Source: Misgurnus anguillicaudatus (lineage: Eukaryota; Chordata; Actinopteri; Cypriniformes; Cobitidae). From it: DNA of 64,000 nt. Shown here in pieces: positions 14,701-29,700 of this stretch. Position 1 is the stretch's first letter; each line of letters starts with the position of its first letter. The stretch lies in NCBI RefSeq assembly GCF_027580225.2, contig NC_073342.2, forward strand, positions 18,265,001 through 18,329,000, given 5' to 3'. The position numbers were made by a program, and so were the translations under genes. Below the pieces are notes generated by a model. That model did no database searches, was not told where the DNA came from, and saw nothing but the letters and a program-made list of their open reading frames with translations.

Positions 14701-17700
14701 AAGTATTTATTTCTCGATAAAAGTAACAAAATATTAGAGATAAAATGCCAAACTTATCAGATATATACATAAATTCGCATTTTCCGCCATCTTGAATTAT
14801 TTTCTCAGACTCGACCACAGACCTACGTCACGTTGCTCCTTCACTCTGATTGGCAGTCGCTTTGTCGCATCGCTCAGTATTTGCATAAAATAGCGTGCTT
14901 GTCTATTTTGGCCCCGCCTTGCTCGCGCACCGGTGAGCTCGTCGCTTGTCGCTGGCAAACGGCCACTTCCATTGAAAATGAATGGTAGCCTGTCGCTCTG
15001 TCTCTGTCGCTTGTAGCTAATGTGACTGGGGGGTTAACCAACAAGAGCTGTTAATTGCTCCTTTGCCATCTGTGGAAAGATTATTCTGTGCACCAGGGAC
15101 CACATTTGGGGGCAACTCTGTATTGCCAAAGCTCTGCCATGCAAAATCCAGGAACGATAATGTGCTTGATCAGTCACTGATAAAATATCCAGTTTAATTA
15201 TTTTTTAGAAAGCTCTTCAGTTGGTCTGCTTTCTGAACTAACCTGATGAATTGACTTTTAAGTGCTTGGCATAGTTGCAGCCGAAATAGTTAAGATGCAT
15301 AGTAATATTTTCAGAAACAGCATGGCAATACTAGATTCATCATACTGTCTGCCTAAAATGTTACTCTAATAATTTACCAATAATAAAACTGGCAGCACAA
15401 AATGTTTTGTGCCCTTCTGTGTATCCAATATTTTTAAGGCTACTGTACACCTGCTTGTTGGTTAACTATCAAAATCAAGTACAACTACATGTCTGTAGCT
15501 CACTGGCATTGATGTTTTACACTGGTGACTAGCAGTATGACAGGCAGTGGAGGACTAGTTGCAGGTGCTACAACATATTTTAAAGTATTTTTAACACCCA
15601 CAGTGAAAACTTGTAACTTAGTACAAGCACTTCTTATATTATTGTCTCCCTATGACAAATCACTTTATTGTTTTCTAATCTTTGGATAAAAGCGTCTGCT
15701 AAATGTAAATGTTGTCTGATATCTAGACCAGGGGTCTCCAAAGTTTGTGTGAGCATAGGCTACTACCACCATTGGCTACTTGGATGAAGAGCTAGTTTTT
15801 TTATATAGTCTACTCAAAACCTTTTTGTTTTACTTGTTGATTTTATTCTATTTTACTTGTTGATATGTTTAAATGTTAACATACATAAAGAAGCCAAGCT
15901 AATATAAAAAAGTATGTAATAAATATTAAAATTTGAGGCCATTTTAATAGAATGTGGTTTGGTAGGCAACTCACAGATTCTGTGCAGGCAACCTAACCAT
16001 ATTGGAGACCACTGATCTAGATGTTTCAGGGCTCAAAATTAACTTTTTTATTTGGGAGCACTGGTGCTCCCAACTTCAAAGAGTTAGGAGCACCAGCAAA
16101 AATTTAGGCGCATCCATCCAAAAATTAAAAAGCACCACAACTACAATGTAAATGTTAATAGATTTATTTTATTAAAAATAAAACACCACCGCCGGGCTTT
16201 ACACATCCTATGGCCAGCATTTAAAAGTTGGTCTTCTATTTTATTTTATTTTATTTTTTGCTGCATAAATTCCTAAATGAATACCCAAATGCTGTTGAAA
16301 TAGTATAGCAGCAATAGTAATTTAACAATTACAGGTAACATGATTAAGATTACACAGAAAATCTAGCAAACAAGTAAAACACTGATTAATTGTGACATTA
16401 CAAAAAAGTGACCCTAATATAGAAGGAGGCTAATATATATTGGTATTGATAACTGCATTACCAGGATGCTTTTACTACTAAATAGGCAATGTTTTAAAAA
16501 ATACAACAAAAACATACCATCAGCATTGTGGTATTCCACAGCAACATGGACCACAAGGATGTTTGTCGAATGTCCATTCACCAGCGCATGCGCACATACA
16601 CCATCAAACACACTTTGACAGACAGGTCGGTGTCTCCATCAATAATAAACACATTTGTCATGACACGTCTTATGTTTTTGGCACTTTCGCCATGTTTAAG
16701 CAAGGTACGTCTGGCGCTTAAAATGTTTTGATTCCGCCATTAACGCCGTTTTACAGGATTTACAGTAAACACAGTAAGTTACATTTTCATAGCGGAGACA
16801 CTCGAAATCTTTAAGCCACTCTCTCTGAAAGGTTTAACGTCAACTCGTATTTTCCGGTGGTGGAGTTACATTTGAATCCGGATCGTCGTAAAAATACAGT
16901 AATAACCTTAGCTGTAATAGGCTCGCTCTCGTCATGCTTGCGACGCGTTCGTCTTTTCACATTTCCGCGCTTCACTGCAACAAGAAATGACTGACGCTCA
17001 TATTAGCCAATCTGCGGTCTTCATTAAACGCAAGAACTTAATGGTGAAATTTGATTGGTTATGTATCGTTGGAGAGAACACTGAACCTGGGACAGCGCCA
17101 GCACGCAGGATCACAATCAACTCGCGTCACAACAAAATGGGCAGTCGCACAAATGCTCCCAAATATATTTTAAGGTCGCACAGATTAAATTTCGGTCGCA
17201 TATGCGACCAAAATGGTCGCAATTTCGAGCCCTGTGTTTTTTTTGTCAGGTGTGCGTGGTCTGCCAAATCCCAGCAACAGTAAGACTTGCATTAAATTGT
17301 CTTTGTGCATAAAGTTTCCTTTGATATGCACAGATTCTCTTAATTTAGGGATAAGTGTCTTGTAGTTCAAGCTCCTTCTTTTGTGTCCATGCCAGCATGA
17401 CTTGAAATAGTTGTGGTCTTAAAGTGAGTGCTGGGCGACAAGCTTGAGTTACGTAGTGTATGGTTGGCCTAAAGAGACTTCGAATTTCTTGAGCAACGGG
17501 CATGCAAAACAATAATTCCCCGTTTCTGCCATCTGAGTTTCTGAATGGCACTTCAAAAGCCAAGTGGGGTTGTGTTAATCCCCCACAGTCGGCTTCAGGT
17601 TTGAAGTGTGATCAAAGTCCAGGCTGCACTGATAGATGAGCTTACTCTGGTCCACTAACTGTCAAGGGACCAGGAAGTTATGAGCGCAACACAGGATCTA

Positions 17701-20700
17701 GGGGACAAGTAAAGAGGTTGCAACCCCAAACCCACCTTGGTGTAAGTAAATTGTGAACATAATATGGATGGAAATACAGTACCCTCCATAAGTAATGGGA
17801 CAATAATGGCAAAATTGCTATGTTGGCTTTGGAGTCAAGAAACGTCTTAAAATTAAAAGGTGAATATGAGACAAAAATACTTTACACTTTATATTTTTCA
17901 CGTGTTGTAACATAAACAATTTACCAAATCGGTGAAACAACACGTTTGGATTTTAATTCTTCTATTGATTGTGATCATATTGAGACATTTGTTTGACAAG
18001 TGTTAAGTAACAAGCTTTGTCCTGACCTGATGCATGAATTGTTCCCACATCTAGTATCAGGCTACGTTTACAGTGAGTTTTGTTTTAAAACGCATTACTT
18101 TTGCTGCGGTTACGCCTGTCATCAGACTACTTCTGAGTTTTTGACCCTTGTAAATGGAGACTTTTGTAAAATATGCAGACTCCGCTGTAGTTGGAAATCT
18201 CAGGGGTTGCGCTGAGGTGAAGACTGACTTAAGAGTCTTGTGTAAGCGAAGGCGTGAGTTCCCACATTCACTCCCTTATTGGATGTTCTGGATCATTATG
18301 CATTCTCCTTCCCTGGTTCGTCAAGCCCCTATCATAAGATCATATGGTAGTCTCACGTAGCCAGACCTTCATACTCAAGATCAGATGGCTTTAGGTTGTT
18401 CTGGGGTGGACAGTTAAAGGAAAACACCAGTTTTTCAATATTTTACCATGTTCTTACCACAACTTAGACAAATGAATACATACCTATCTTTTTTTTAATG
18501 CATGCACATAATTTTTGTACAGCTTCATTCCTTTGGATCCAAACAGGGATGCATTTAGAAGCCACCAAACACTCCATGTTTTCCCTATTTAAAGACTGTT
18601 ACATGAGTAGTTACACAAGTAAGTATGATGGCACAAAATAAAAAATAAGAACTAAATTGTATGGCGGAAGAGCACTTAAGGGCCGAGTATACCTCGTCCA
18701 GCTCGCGCATGCACGCGTTGGCAGAGTTTTCCAAGTATACTCACAGCGGATACGCGCAGATGTGTTCAACACGTTCGCAATACAAATTATTTCTTGTTCA
18801 AACTATTACTCTACCAGGCCATCAGTGCAGCACTGATTCACTGATTTACAGTACATTAAAAATATCTAATTCCTCCGCAGTCAAGGCACTGTAAAAAGCC
18901 GTATCTGTTCCATTAATTCCCTGTTGATGGTGAAGTTAGACAGAAGTGGATTCAGGCTATCCAGCGTGATTAAGGACCTAACTTAACCATAAGAAAGGAG
19001 AGCACTTATGTATGCAGCAGACAGTTCACTAACGACTACAGTTTAGGGCTCACTGGTCGCCGCTTGCAACCAAATTCTATCTCTACCCATTTTTCTTGGA
19101 ACGAGTTCACCCCGACACACAAACATACGATCACAGACATTACCAGACAAAATGTTAACTGATAATGATGGCATCTGGCTAACGTTATTGTTGCTACACA
19201 CAAGACGTTCACTTGGACAACCATAGGCAGTAATTGAAGGTAATTGGTACCATAATGCTTCATTTAAAGCAGACTATAATGTTTTAGTAAGGTAGTCTAT
19301 ATCATCTACTATACATACATTATGTGTAAGTGGACACGCTAATAATGTGTCGTTTTAGTTAACAGTTCAGTAACAGTTAGACTCGCTTTCTACTTACCTA
19401 GATATTTATGGACAAATTCTTCATGGAAAATGTTTTCCTCCATTAGTCGTGTCACATCAGCAAATGTAATATTTGGCAAATCCGTTAACAAAGTTGTGTA
19501 GACTCTTTGATCCATTTTAAACTTGCCCGGGTTTATGTTTTTCTAGTGTGTTGACCCTTGACAGGAACTCCGCTTTCATGACGATTACGTATTTCCGGTT
19601 ACTGTAAAAAAGGTCTATAGCCGTGTAATTGTTTGTTGTGGAGTGCCCTGTCTCAGGCTATATCCACACGAAGCCGGTGCATTCCCTATCCGATCATTTT
19701 TTTCCCTTGCTCTAAAAAAATAATCCGTAAACACGAAACCACTGAAACCGACTGAAACCGGTGTAGTATATATGCCGGACCAGTATGGGGCGCTGTAATT
19801 CTGCTACAGATATACACTATACACGGAGAAGAAGACTTTGAGCATGCGCATAACCAACGTATGGTGCTGTCGATGATCGCTTGTTGGTCACCACAATTGC
19901 ATAGAAGCAATAGATTTGATGTAATAAAGCTAGTAGGCTTTAGTTGCTTCTGTAGCACGAACACAATCACATAGTACGCCGTTATTGTTGTTGCTGTGAC
20001 GTGTGACGCTTCCGACACGTGATGTGATGACGTTTTCGCTTCACAAAATATACGGATTGGCTGTACAGACAAAACCGCAAGGGTGTCGGTTTCAGATTTA
20101 TCCACTTTAGGACCAGGTTTCAAAAAATAGCGGTTTCACTCTCTGAAATCGCCGGATCCGTGTGGATGAAACGCCAATACGATAACAAATTTATGCGTAT
20201 ACAGTGATTCGCGTCTCCGTGTGGACAGCCCCTCAATATTTTCTTGCGCATGTGCTGTTGTACACCTAACGGTACATTGACGCTTCCCATTCACTTTTAA
20301 TGAGGGACGTCATGCGTTGCCGAACTGAAATGTGGATCAGTCGGCGCTGCGTCACTGCCGTTGCTCGCAGCAGAATTTCTCAACTTTTCAAGTGGCAATG
20401 TGTATGTCAGCCAATCAGATCGCCTAATGCAAATAACCTAGGCAGAGCCAGCCAATTACATTTGTGGAAGACCGGAGCATGTTTTGCGGACACTGTGATT
20501 GGCTGCTGGCCACGCTTGAGACATGCCTTCCGTCAAGTGTTAAAGGTAGGGTAACAGATTTGATCCTGAAACATTTTTTGTTATGCTGGTTAAAAGTCTC
20601 CCTACATCCTGACAGCAATCACCGCGCCAAGCCGTCCAAATGTATTTGTAGAAATTTATGTCATCCGTGAAAGGCGTAGGACCAAAAAATGCTCAACAAA

Positions 20701-23700
20701 CCACAGATTTCGGTGGGGCGGACGTTTCCATTCTTGTCCCTCATACGTAAGCATAATTTAAATGCCCACCGCGCAGCGAGTCCACGCAGACACCATACGT
20801 CATCGGCGCGTTCACGTGCGCTCACCTCCTGCCTGTAAACAGTGAGAACAGCAAACTTTTCTGCTAAATTGACAACCTACACAGGAGGCACAAAACTAAA
20901 GGCATCTTTTATAACAACAACAGCAAAAACTAACTGGATCAGCAAGAGCAAAACCCCAAATGAACATCGGTAACTTTACTGCTTACCACGAGATGCAAAC
21001 AGCTGCAGGACGCAAAGGGTCTGAAAGAGTCGTTGCACAGTTTATTTTGGTAAGGTAGGTACGCGATATGTTTGTATTGAGATGGATTCAGATATTCTAC
21101 TTTGATGAAACATTGTGTTGCTTATGAAATTTGTGTTCGTTTACGGATTAGCGTAACGATATAGTTACTACGTCTTAACCGAACGTGTGCTTAAACTAAT
21201 TCTGATGTAAATTAGTTGTTTGGTTATTTTGGCAGTGTTATTCGACTTTGTACTGCAAAGTTTTCTCACTGCTGAATCAGACATGAGATGTGACCGTCTG
21301 ATCTGTGCGTGTTCATGTGTTTTGGAAGAGGCGTGACTTTGGATGGCGGCCCGACTTGAGGGCGGGATCGGGACTCCATTGCTAGGCGGCTACCGTTAGC
21401 ATTTTTCAAAATGTGTTACCCTACCTTTAACGCTTCTGTCCTGTGTAAATGTACCTTAAGTGTCTGTGCACTGTCCGCGCGGTCTCAAATTTTGGGCATT
21501 GAATTTCCTTGTTTCAGTGGACGAATAAACGTGTCAACCAATAATAGAGTTATCTCTTTAAAATGTGTTTTTAGCTAAAAATAAATCGATGATCAGTATA
21601 GAAAATGCTTATTTATGTTTCCTTCAGTATATCGCACAGGTAAATCTATATGTTGTGCTTGTTTACTTAATAAGCATGACAGCATAACCAGAGCTCTTTT
21701 GAAGTGAAATTGTGAATGATTGATTAGCAATATCTGTACATAAATTATGTATCGCTTACAAAGTGTCAGAAACACTGTAGTCATAAGTCAAAGAGCATTT
21801 TCATGTTAAAATATGATAAAGGAAAACATTCGGACATAACACAAATAGCATTGTGTATATATAACATTAATTGCTGCCAAATTTGTCCATAACATACTTT
21901 GTTTTTGTTATGGTGGATCCTGCCATCTGATCAGTCCCAGTCTCTAGATTTGCTATCCATGTCCTTCAATAAAGTATTTCACAGATTCTTTAGACTTTTA
22001 TTGACTGCCTAGAGGAGCTAATCAATAGCTTCTAAATTGCTCATTATAGCTGATCCCCCTCCAAAAAAAACATAATAAATTAATTCAGCATGTTCATCAC
22101 CATCATTTTCTCCCACCATTCTGTTTTTCAAGATTTCTCTCTGTTTTTACTCCAGCTGACACTAAGCTCCCGGTTTTTGTACCTTTCCTCAACCAGGAGG
22201 TGTGTGAACTGACCCTATATGACCCTGTTCTCGCAGCCATTTCTCCAGAGAGAAGCTGCAATCTGCGGCTTGAGTGAATCTCGCAATGAATGGATGCGCT
22301 GCTGATCTCAGCCTTGAGTTAATTTTGGAGTGTCACCCTGTTATGAAGAGGGAAGGGGGAATGTTTTGTATTGGAGCTGAAAAGTGTTCCCTGTTGCCTG
22401 AGGGACTAAGCAGCAGCAAGCTGAGATCTTGCAAAAGAAAGCAACCGGAGCACCAAATCGCTAAGCTCCTTGTGATAGGGTGTCAAGGAAAGTGGACCAG
22501 TGATGAAGTACTGGGCATTTACATATCTGCTCTACCGATTACCCCTTCATTTTCCTTCAAGTGACATTGGGCATTATGAGAAGAGAGAAGTCCATGCTGG
22601 GTTAGAGAAGGAAAGAGGCATTTGCTAACTGTGGCTTTGGGCTCAAGCTGTCGCTTAGCTTCGCTTCTCTGCTTGGGGTTTGCAGTCCCACTTACTGCCG
22701 CTTCATAAACCCTCAATAGCTCCTGTACAATGGACGTAGAAGGGGATGAAGGTTAAACTTGAACCTCGGTTACATCTTGTTGATGAAAGCTTTACAAAAA
22801 AACCTGGAGAAAGTGGATTGACATTCACAATACACTAACACTATGTCCAAGGATTTAACAAAGACAATTACATTATAATAATGTATACTAAACATTTATT
22901 TGTTGTAGTACTTCAATGTTAATCTATCTTGGCTAACTTATTGTTTCTTCTGTTAGTCTGGGTTCTACCAGGATTTTATTAATTTATTCACAACTTTAAG
23001 GGTGGGTTGCACCAACAAGGATTAAATTAAGCAGAGTTTAGAGCTAATCTAGGGTTTGTTGATCCCAGTTTAATTTTAATTCGAGTTGTGTTGCACCACT
23101 TAAATTTAAACACAGATTAACAAATCTTAGATTAAATCTTTAAACTGTATTAAATCCTTCATCTGCGATTTATTTTGTCCGCCATGTTGAATTTTCCGGT
23201 GTAATTAAACAGCAACAATGTTGACGTTGTCATTCAAAAAGGAAATAAACCGTTTATGCAAGCAAAGGTAATGTAATTGTTGTATTATAAATCACCTACA
23301 TACACCGGTAGGCTAATCTAAAAGTCTGATTCAAATAAAAACATTTGATTCTTTTAAAAACAATTAACAGACCAGGAAATATTGTGACAGGAAATATCGC
23401 AAAGCTCAGATATTGTGCTATAATGAACAAGATGTGTCGACGCATTTGTCATGAAGCGCCACCGTGTGTCCGTACATTCACTGTCCTTCGTCTGACTGGA
23501 GCGCGCGTGACAGAGGAGAAGCACATACGAGCATCGGTAGCTGTCACCGGTGCTGTTAATAATCTTTTTGAGCCGCCAAACTCACTTTGTTGAGATGTTA
23601 TAATAAACGCATCTTTAAATAGCGCCACCACGCTCGCGTTATGTGTTTCTAATAATTTGGCCAGACATTTAATTGTAAAATAAACATATTTAAACCTCCT

Positions 23701-26700
23701 CATATGCAAGTTTAAAGTTAATCCCTCACTGAGATTTAAAACAGAGTTTAAAGTAATGGAGCAACAGGATTAAAGATAATCTAGATTTACTGTAAGATTT
23801 AAAGCTGGATCAAAATGACAGTTTAAATTTAAACCTGTTTATTTTTAAACAGGTTTAAAGTTTGGTGCAACGGAATTATTAAATAAGCTTAGATTTAAAC
23901 CAGATTTAGGCCTAATCCTTGTTGGTGCAACCCACCCTAAGACTTTGCTTGAGACAGTGCTTACCAAATCTGCAAAGCCATTCAGATTCAACTGCTCAGT
24001 TTGAACCCTACCAGGTCCTTCTATATTACTGTAATTCACTTTGCTGACTTGCTTGTACTTCGAGTGGTGATGACCAAACTGATTTCACCTAAAAATGGTC
24101 TTAAAAGTCAAAAAGTCAGTAAAACAAAGATATGAAAATGAAGCAAAGAAATGATTGAGGATTGTACATTCAGACAGAATTGGGAACTTCAGTATGTGTC
24201 AAGTTTCAAGATAAAAAAATTTACGTAATCCTTTCAAACACAACATCTTTTGCCAGTTTAGTTCCTAAATGACTGTGGTTGAGTACTGCTGATTGACTGG
24301 CATTTCCTCATGACAACAATCTGTCTTTCTCTGGTTTCTTTTGTAAAGTCTAATGACAACCTTAAAAGGCAGTCAAACATGGCCTGTAGTTCCCTCACAC
24401 TTTAAGCTTTAGACAAAGCTTACACAATGTTTTTAACCAAAATTTGGACACTTTTTTGCATTTTGGGTATTAATTTACATGACAACAGCATTTTGGGTAA
24501 TAACCAACCCCATTGTCCAATGATATTAAGCAATGCCCGAAAATAGTGCCCTGCTATTGAAGTTACTAAGGGGACTATTTTCAGGAACTGCATGATATCA
24601 TTGTGCCTCTTGCAGCCATGTTACAGCAGCAAAGTCCTTGATTATTACACCAGAATCAGAGTATAGTTCCTAGCCATATTTGCCTAGAAAATTACAACTT
24701 TTAATTTTCTGTCGGTCTTAGTACACGATGTAACTACAGAAGAGTTTTGAATAGAAAAAATATTGAAACTATTTGGTTATTTTTAAGCGCAATACTAATG
24801 GTCTAATCAGATTCAGTGGATTGTGCGAAGCTATGCTAAAAGTGGTACTGCCAGGCCCAGAGATCAGCTGAATGGATTCCAAAACTGTAAAAATCAAATA
24901 TTTAACTCCTAAGGGGAGCTGGAAAATGAGAATATTTTCAAAGAAAGTGGAGTGTCCCTTTAAAATGAGTGATATGAACCGAATGCTCTAGGCACGTATT
25001 GTGTTGTGTTGTGTTGTGTTGTGTTGTAATTTTATTTATAGAGCACTATAAAACAAGTGTTGACCATTTCCAAGACAAATAAATAACCACACAAAAAGAC
25101 ATAAAAATATTATAAAGACACTTAAATTGAAAGATTATGAGCCTTCTCTTATAGGTATAGTTTGAGGTTTGATTTAAACAAAGACTCAATTGTAATTTCC
25201 CGTAGGTTCACATCGCCGCCAACTTGAGCTTCCAGAGTTACCGGAAGTCATTAATTTACAATGATAGCTTGCTTCTCTTAAGCCGAAAGTATACTAGGGG
25301 CGCCCGCGTATGCGGGCCGTCCGCATGACGTCATTTTCGTCATCAGGAGGGTCGGCCGCGCGGACCGTCCGCGTGCAGCCCAAAATTTGAGACTGCGCGT
25401 ACAGTCCACGTACAACAGCGCATGTGCGTGGAAATATTTAGACAGGACACTCCACTACAAACAATTATACAAAGGAATTAGAAAGCATTTGCACATACAC
25501 TATCGTTTTTCTTCTTTAACTTTTACTTCTTTCAAGAACAGAAAGCTGTGGAGCATGTTTTTTATCATAATGTTTGATTCCTGTTCTTTGTTGTCTTGTT
25601 GTTTGTTCTAAACTGTGTTTGCAATGGTGGATCAGTTTCTTTTCTTTACCTATCCTAATGTTTTAATGTACTGTAAATGTCTCCAAATCAGTGCTGCACT
25701 GACGGCTTTTTAGACTAATAATTTGAATAAGAAATCATTTGTATTGCGTATATTGTCGAACGCGGCCATCCGCGTGTAGCTGCGGGGAGTATACTTGAAA
25801 AGCTGCGCGGACGCGGATAAAAGGTATACCCCGGGCTTTAGCTGCAAGGAGCGTCAAATCCATTGGCGTCGCGTTTTGGCCGTCCAGAGCGTCAATCAGA
25901 AAGTTAAAAGAAGCTCAAATTTATGGTAATGAGCTATGACCAAGGTTCAGCGGCAAGCAGCGGCAAAACGCCAGCAACCAATTGGAATATAGAATAGACG
26001 TTCTTCTCTGGCTGATTCTGGAGAAACCTACGATGTAAACTTAAGTTCCTAGTACCAAAACATTAGTTCAGAGGAAACAGACTTCAGAGCGGCCAAAGAA
26101 TCAACAAGCTTCCCCGTACTTTTTGACAAGCGTCCATGATCGGGTGGCCTAAGCTTCTTTAGAAGCTCAAGTCGACAGCGGTATGAACGTACAGTTATAG
26201 CTAACGGTATTATTGTGTTCATCAAATACTTTCGCTTCAGGCCATACAGAAATACCAGTTTGTTGGCAGAATCTATTAAGGGATCTGATAAAACCTGCTA
26301 AATTCCAAGAATGCATGTCAGACGCACCTAGCGGGCTTTGCCTCTAAGCTCTTTATTCATTGCTTTGTAAAAAATGCGTACGTGTGCAGGTGCATAGTGT
26401 TTCTTTACCAAGTAATCTTGCCAGCTACTGGCCTGGCACACATAATGGGTCGCTTTTGGAAGCTCTGTGTGAACAGGAATCTTTTTGACAATGTTGTGTA
26501 AACGTACCCTAAAGAGTTTAGTAACAGGAGGTTGTGTTATGTTGTGTTAGTTATCAAAAGCATTTCTCCTAAATGAACGGACATGTATTAAAAACATTGA
26601 GTCAAGACCGTTAAGCTTTTTTGTGTCATAAGTCCATAAAAGCAGCTGCTTGTGTTAGACTCATCCGTAATGACTAATCTCTCCTTTCTGCTGTTCATTT

Positions 26701-29700
26701 TTTTAGGAACTCGAGCAAGCACTACTGAATCAAGACCAAAACTTTCTCTCAGACCTCCTCTGTTCCCTGCTCCAAGGATGTTATCAGCGCAGAGACATCA
26801 CGTAAGTTACCCTCCACATCATCCCGATTCAATGTTTCCTTTTTTATCATACAAAGCAGAAGGCACTGTGTTGCTATTTTCTTTGTGGAGTTTTTGCAAC
26901 CTTAATTGGTGCTTTGTACATGGTGGTCTGACTCAGCCTATTCAATTGCCAATGACCAGTTGCCCATAATAGCACTATAGTCACCGAGCCAGGTTACCTG
27001 GAGCAGTAGGTCAAGGGGCCATTGGCCCCCTTGCCAGTAAAGAGAGTGAGTTATTATGTGAGTCAGTGCTGTGATGAATGACTGGCCCCTAAAGGGAGCT
27101 CCCGTCCATAGCAGTGCCTCATCAGCAGCAAAGAGTCGGGTCGATGATTGGGTAGGCAGGAATGATCCGGGCAAGCCGTTAAATGACGCTGGGTTTTATT
27201 AGATCCGACAGCAACTGGCATCCAGGGGGAGGCCGCAGGGTACTGGCCTATCACAGAAGTGCCCTTTTTATTCTACATGTGCTAAACACCCCAGCAGAAT
27301 GGGGGAGGGAGTGTTACGGATGAGGGAGACAGAGCGAAAGATGGAATGGCAGGGGGCCTGCAGCTGTGTGAGAGATCATTCTGCTTTCTGAAGATAAGCC
27401 TATTGTTTCTCTCCTTTTTACTCTCTATCTTCTCTCTTGTTGTCCAAACGTCCACCCTTGGTTTCTATGCTGGGTTACAGGAACTATGTTTCTTGGTTGA
27501 TCAGCTAGTATTTGTTTAGCCAGTTTCATTACAAAATGGCACAGTGCTTACTTCCTTATTAGTTAATAATCATTACTTGAAAATGTTGTTTCTTTATCGC
27601 TCTAAATACAATAAAGTTAACTACACACATATAAAGTTTTCAAAGCAAGGATCTCAGTATGCTTAAAGGAAGTTCATCAGAAAATTAAGATTCTGTCATC
27701 GTGTACTCACCCTCATGTTGTTCTAAACCTGTAAGAGTTTCTTTCTTCTGTGGAACACAAAAGAAGATATTTTGATAAATGATAGTACCCATTGACTTCC
27801 ATAGTATTTGTTTTTTCTACTATGGAAGTCAGTGGGCACCGTCAGCTGTGTGCTTACCATCATTTATCATTATCTTCTTGTGTGTTCAACAGAAAAATGA
27901 AACTGAGAATACAGGTTTGAGTAAATAGTGACATAATTTTAATTTTCGGGTGAATCTTTGGGTACAAAGGTGTACCTTTTTGAAAGGGTACTGTCCCAGT
28001 GACAACTTTTGTACCTTTACTCCTGAGAGAATAGGTGAATATGACTTCTTTCCGAGTTATATTAAATAATAGGGATGTGATGATAAATGCCAATATACAC
28101 TGATAATACCTGTCCAATATTCTGAGTCGCACAGCCGATAATATGCACACGACTTATACTACGGCTTTTGATCAGTTAAAGCAACACTATGTAGTTTTTT
28201 TACCTTTAAATAAAGTCTCTAAAATTTTTTAAGTGATAGAACAACTTTTAACTGGACAAATTGTACTGTTGCTGCACCCTGAGTAGCCTCCTAGATGCTA
28301 CAAGCAGACTCTGAAAGTGGCGGTGGAGGGTAGGAAACACAGACCCGCCCCTCCCCCCGACTGCTGATACCAGACACTGTTGCGCTTTCAACCACATGGG
28401 GGAGCTGTAAGTCATTTTTACATGGAAACTGCATAGTGTTGCTTTAAGTCCTTATTGATCTGAAATCACTGTGAGTTCAGGTAGTTTATAACATGCATTT
28501 GAAAAAGCAGTACTCGTCAAACATAATCATTATACATATTCTTTATTATCATGAAAATACCTGAAAAGGTTTGAAGAACAGTGAAAAAATATATGCTTAA
28601 GCCATTTCGTGGAGCTGCGTGTGTAATGGTTCTTCGTTTGCAGCGCATATTGAGTTTCTACAGGAGAGCGCCCTCTGGCTTTTGGATGTAGCGGCATTTC
28701 ACCCTAGAGAAGCATAGCAAGCATCATGAGCCAATTTATCGGTGCACCTCTATTAAATAATTTCCTATCTTAGTAATGCCATTCAATAGTATTAAAGGGA
28801 AATTGCACTTTTTTAAAAAATATAGTCATTTTCCAGCTCCCCTAGAGTTAAACATTTGATTTTTACCATTTTAGAATCCTTTCAGCTGATCTCCGCGTCT
28901 GGCGCTACCACTTTTAGCATAGCTTAGCACAATCCATTGAATCTGATTAGACCATTAGCATCGTGCTTCAATGGATTGTGCTAAGCTATGCTAAAAGTGG
29001 TAGCGCCAGACCCGGAGATAAGCTGAATGGATTCCAAAACTGTAAAAATCAAATGTTTAACTCTAGGGGAGCGGGAAAATTCGTATATTTTTTAAAAAAG
29101 TGGAATGTCCCTTTAAAGTCTATGAACTCCATTCATCGTTAAAAAAGGAATCGGTCCGGTTGGTTCATGTCTTTTGAAGTAAAACAATGCCTTTGTGAAA
29201 GAAAAATATTTGTATTTTAAGTTGTGTGTTGTGACGAAACACACAGTCACGACTCACGAGACAGGCAGGGACCAACAATTGTCTTACGGACGTTACTTAA
29301 AACATACTTCTTTCAGGATCGAGTCTTTTAGCAGTTACCTGGAAGACATTATCAATTACCGTTGGGAACTGGAAGAAGGCAAGCCCAACCCACTGAAGGA
29401 GCACTCATTTGAGGTGCTACCACCTCGCACACAGGTGGAGCTCTTGCACAGACTCTGTGACTATCGTCTTGATGCTGCTGATGTCTTCGATCGGCTTAAG
29501 GTAGCATCCTTGTCCAATATCTTTGAGAAGAAAGTTTTACTCCTTTAAAAGAATTAAACAGAAATTGTACATATTTGATTAAGGGTTTTGGAAGTGAATT
29601 CAGAAGTGATAGTTTTAGCCTAAAAGAGATCTTTGGTTTAAGGGCTTGGATGCTGACAGTTTACGTGTTGAGCCTTTCGGGCAAGACGGGACCGGAGCCC

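Larger units (their letters stand above)
593..26706 (+). other. cecr2: cecr2 intron 1 (26.1 kb)
   Basis: Runs from GTAATT to TTTTAG. About half is recognisable as DNA transposons and LINE tails listed separately. The stretches 593-2,490, 3,730-4,380, 7,400-8,310, 17,240-18,410, 21,430-22,990 and 23,950-24,780 show no gene and no repeat I could name with confidence. No transposase or reverse-transcriptase frame is open anywhere in it. Confidence 0.85.

Noticed and set aside
16987..17283. 98-codon frame near the right end of the CAGGGCTC element as a transposase fragment
   Set aside because: No transposase motif is visible and the frame crosses the element end.
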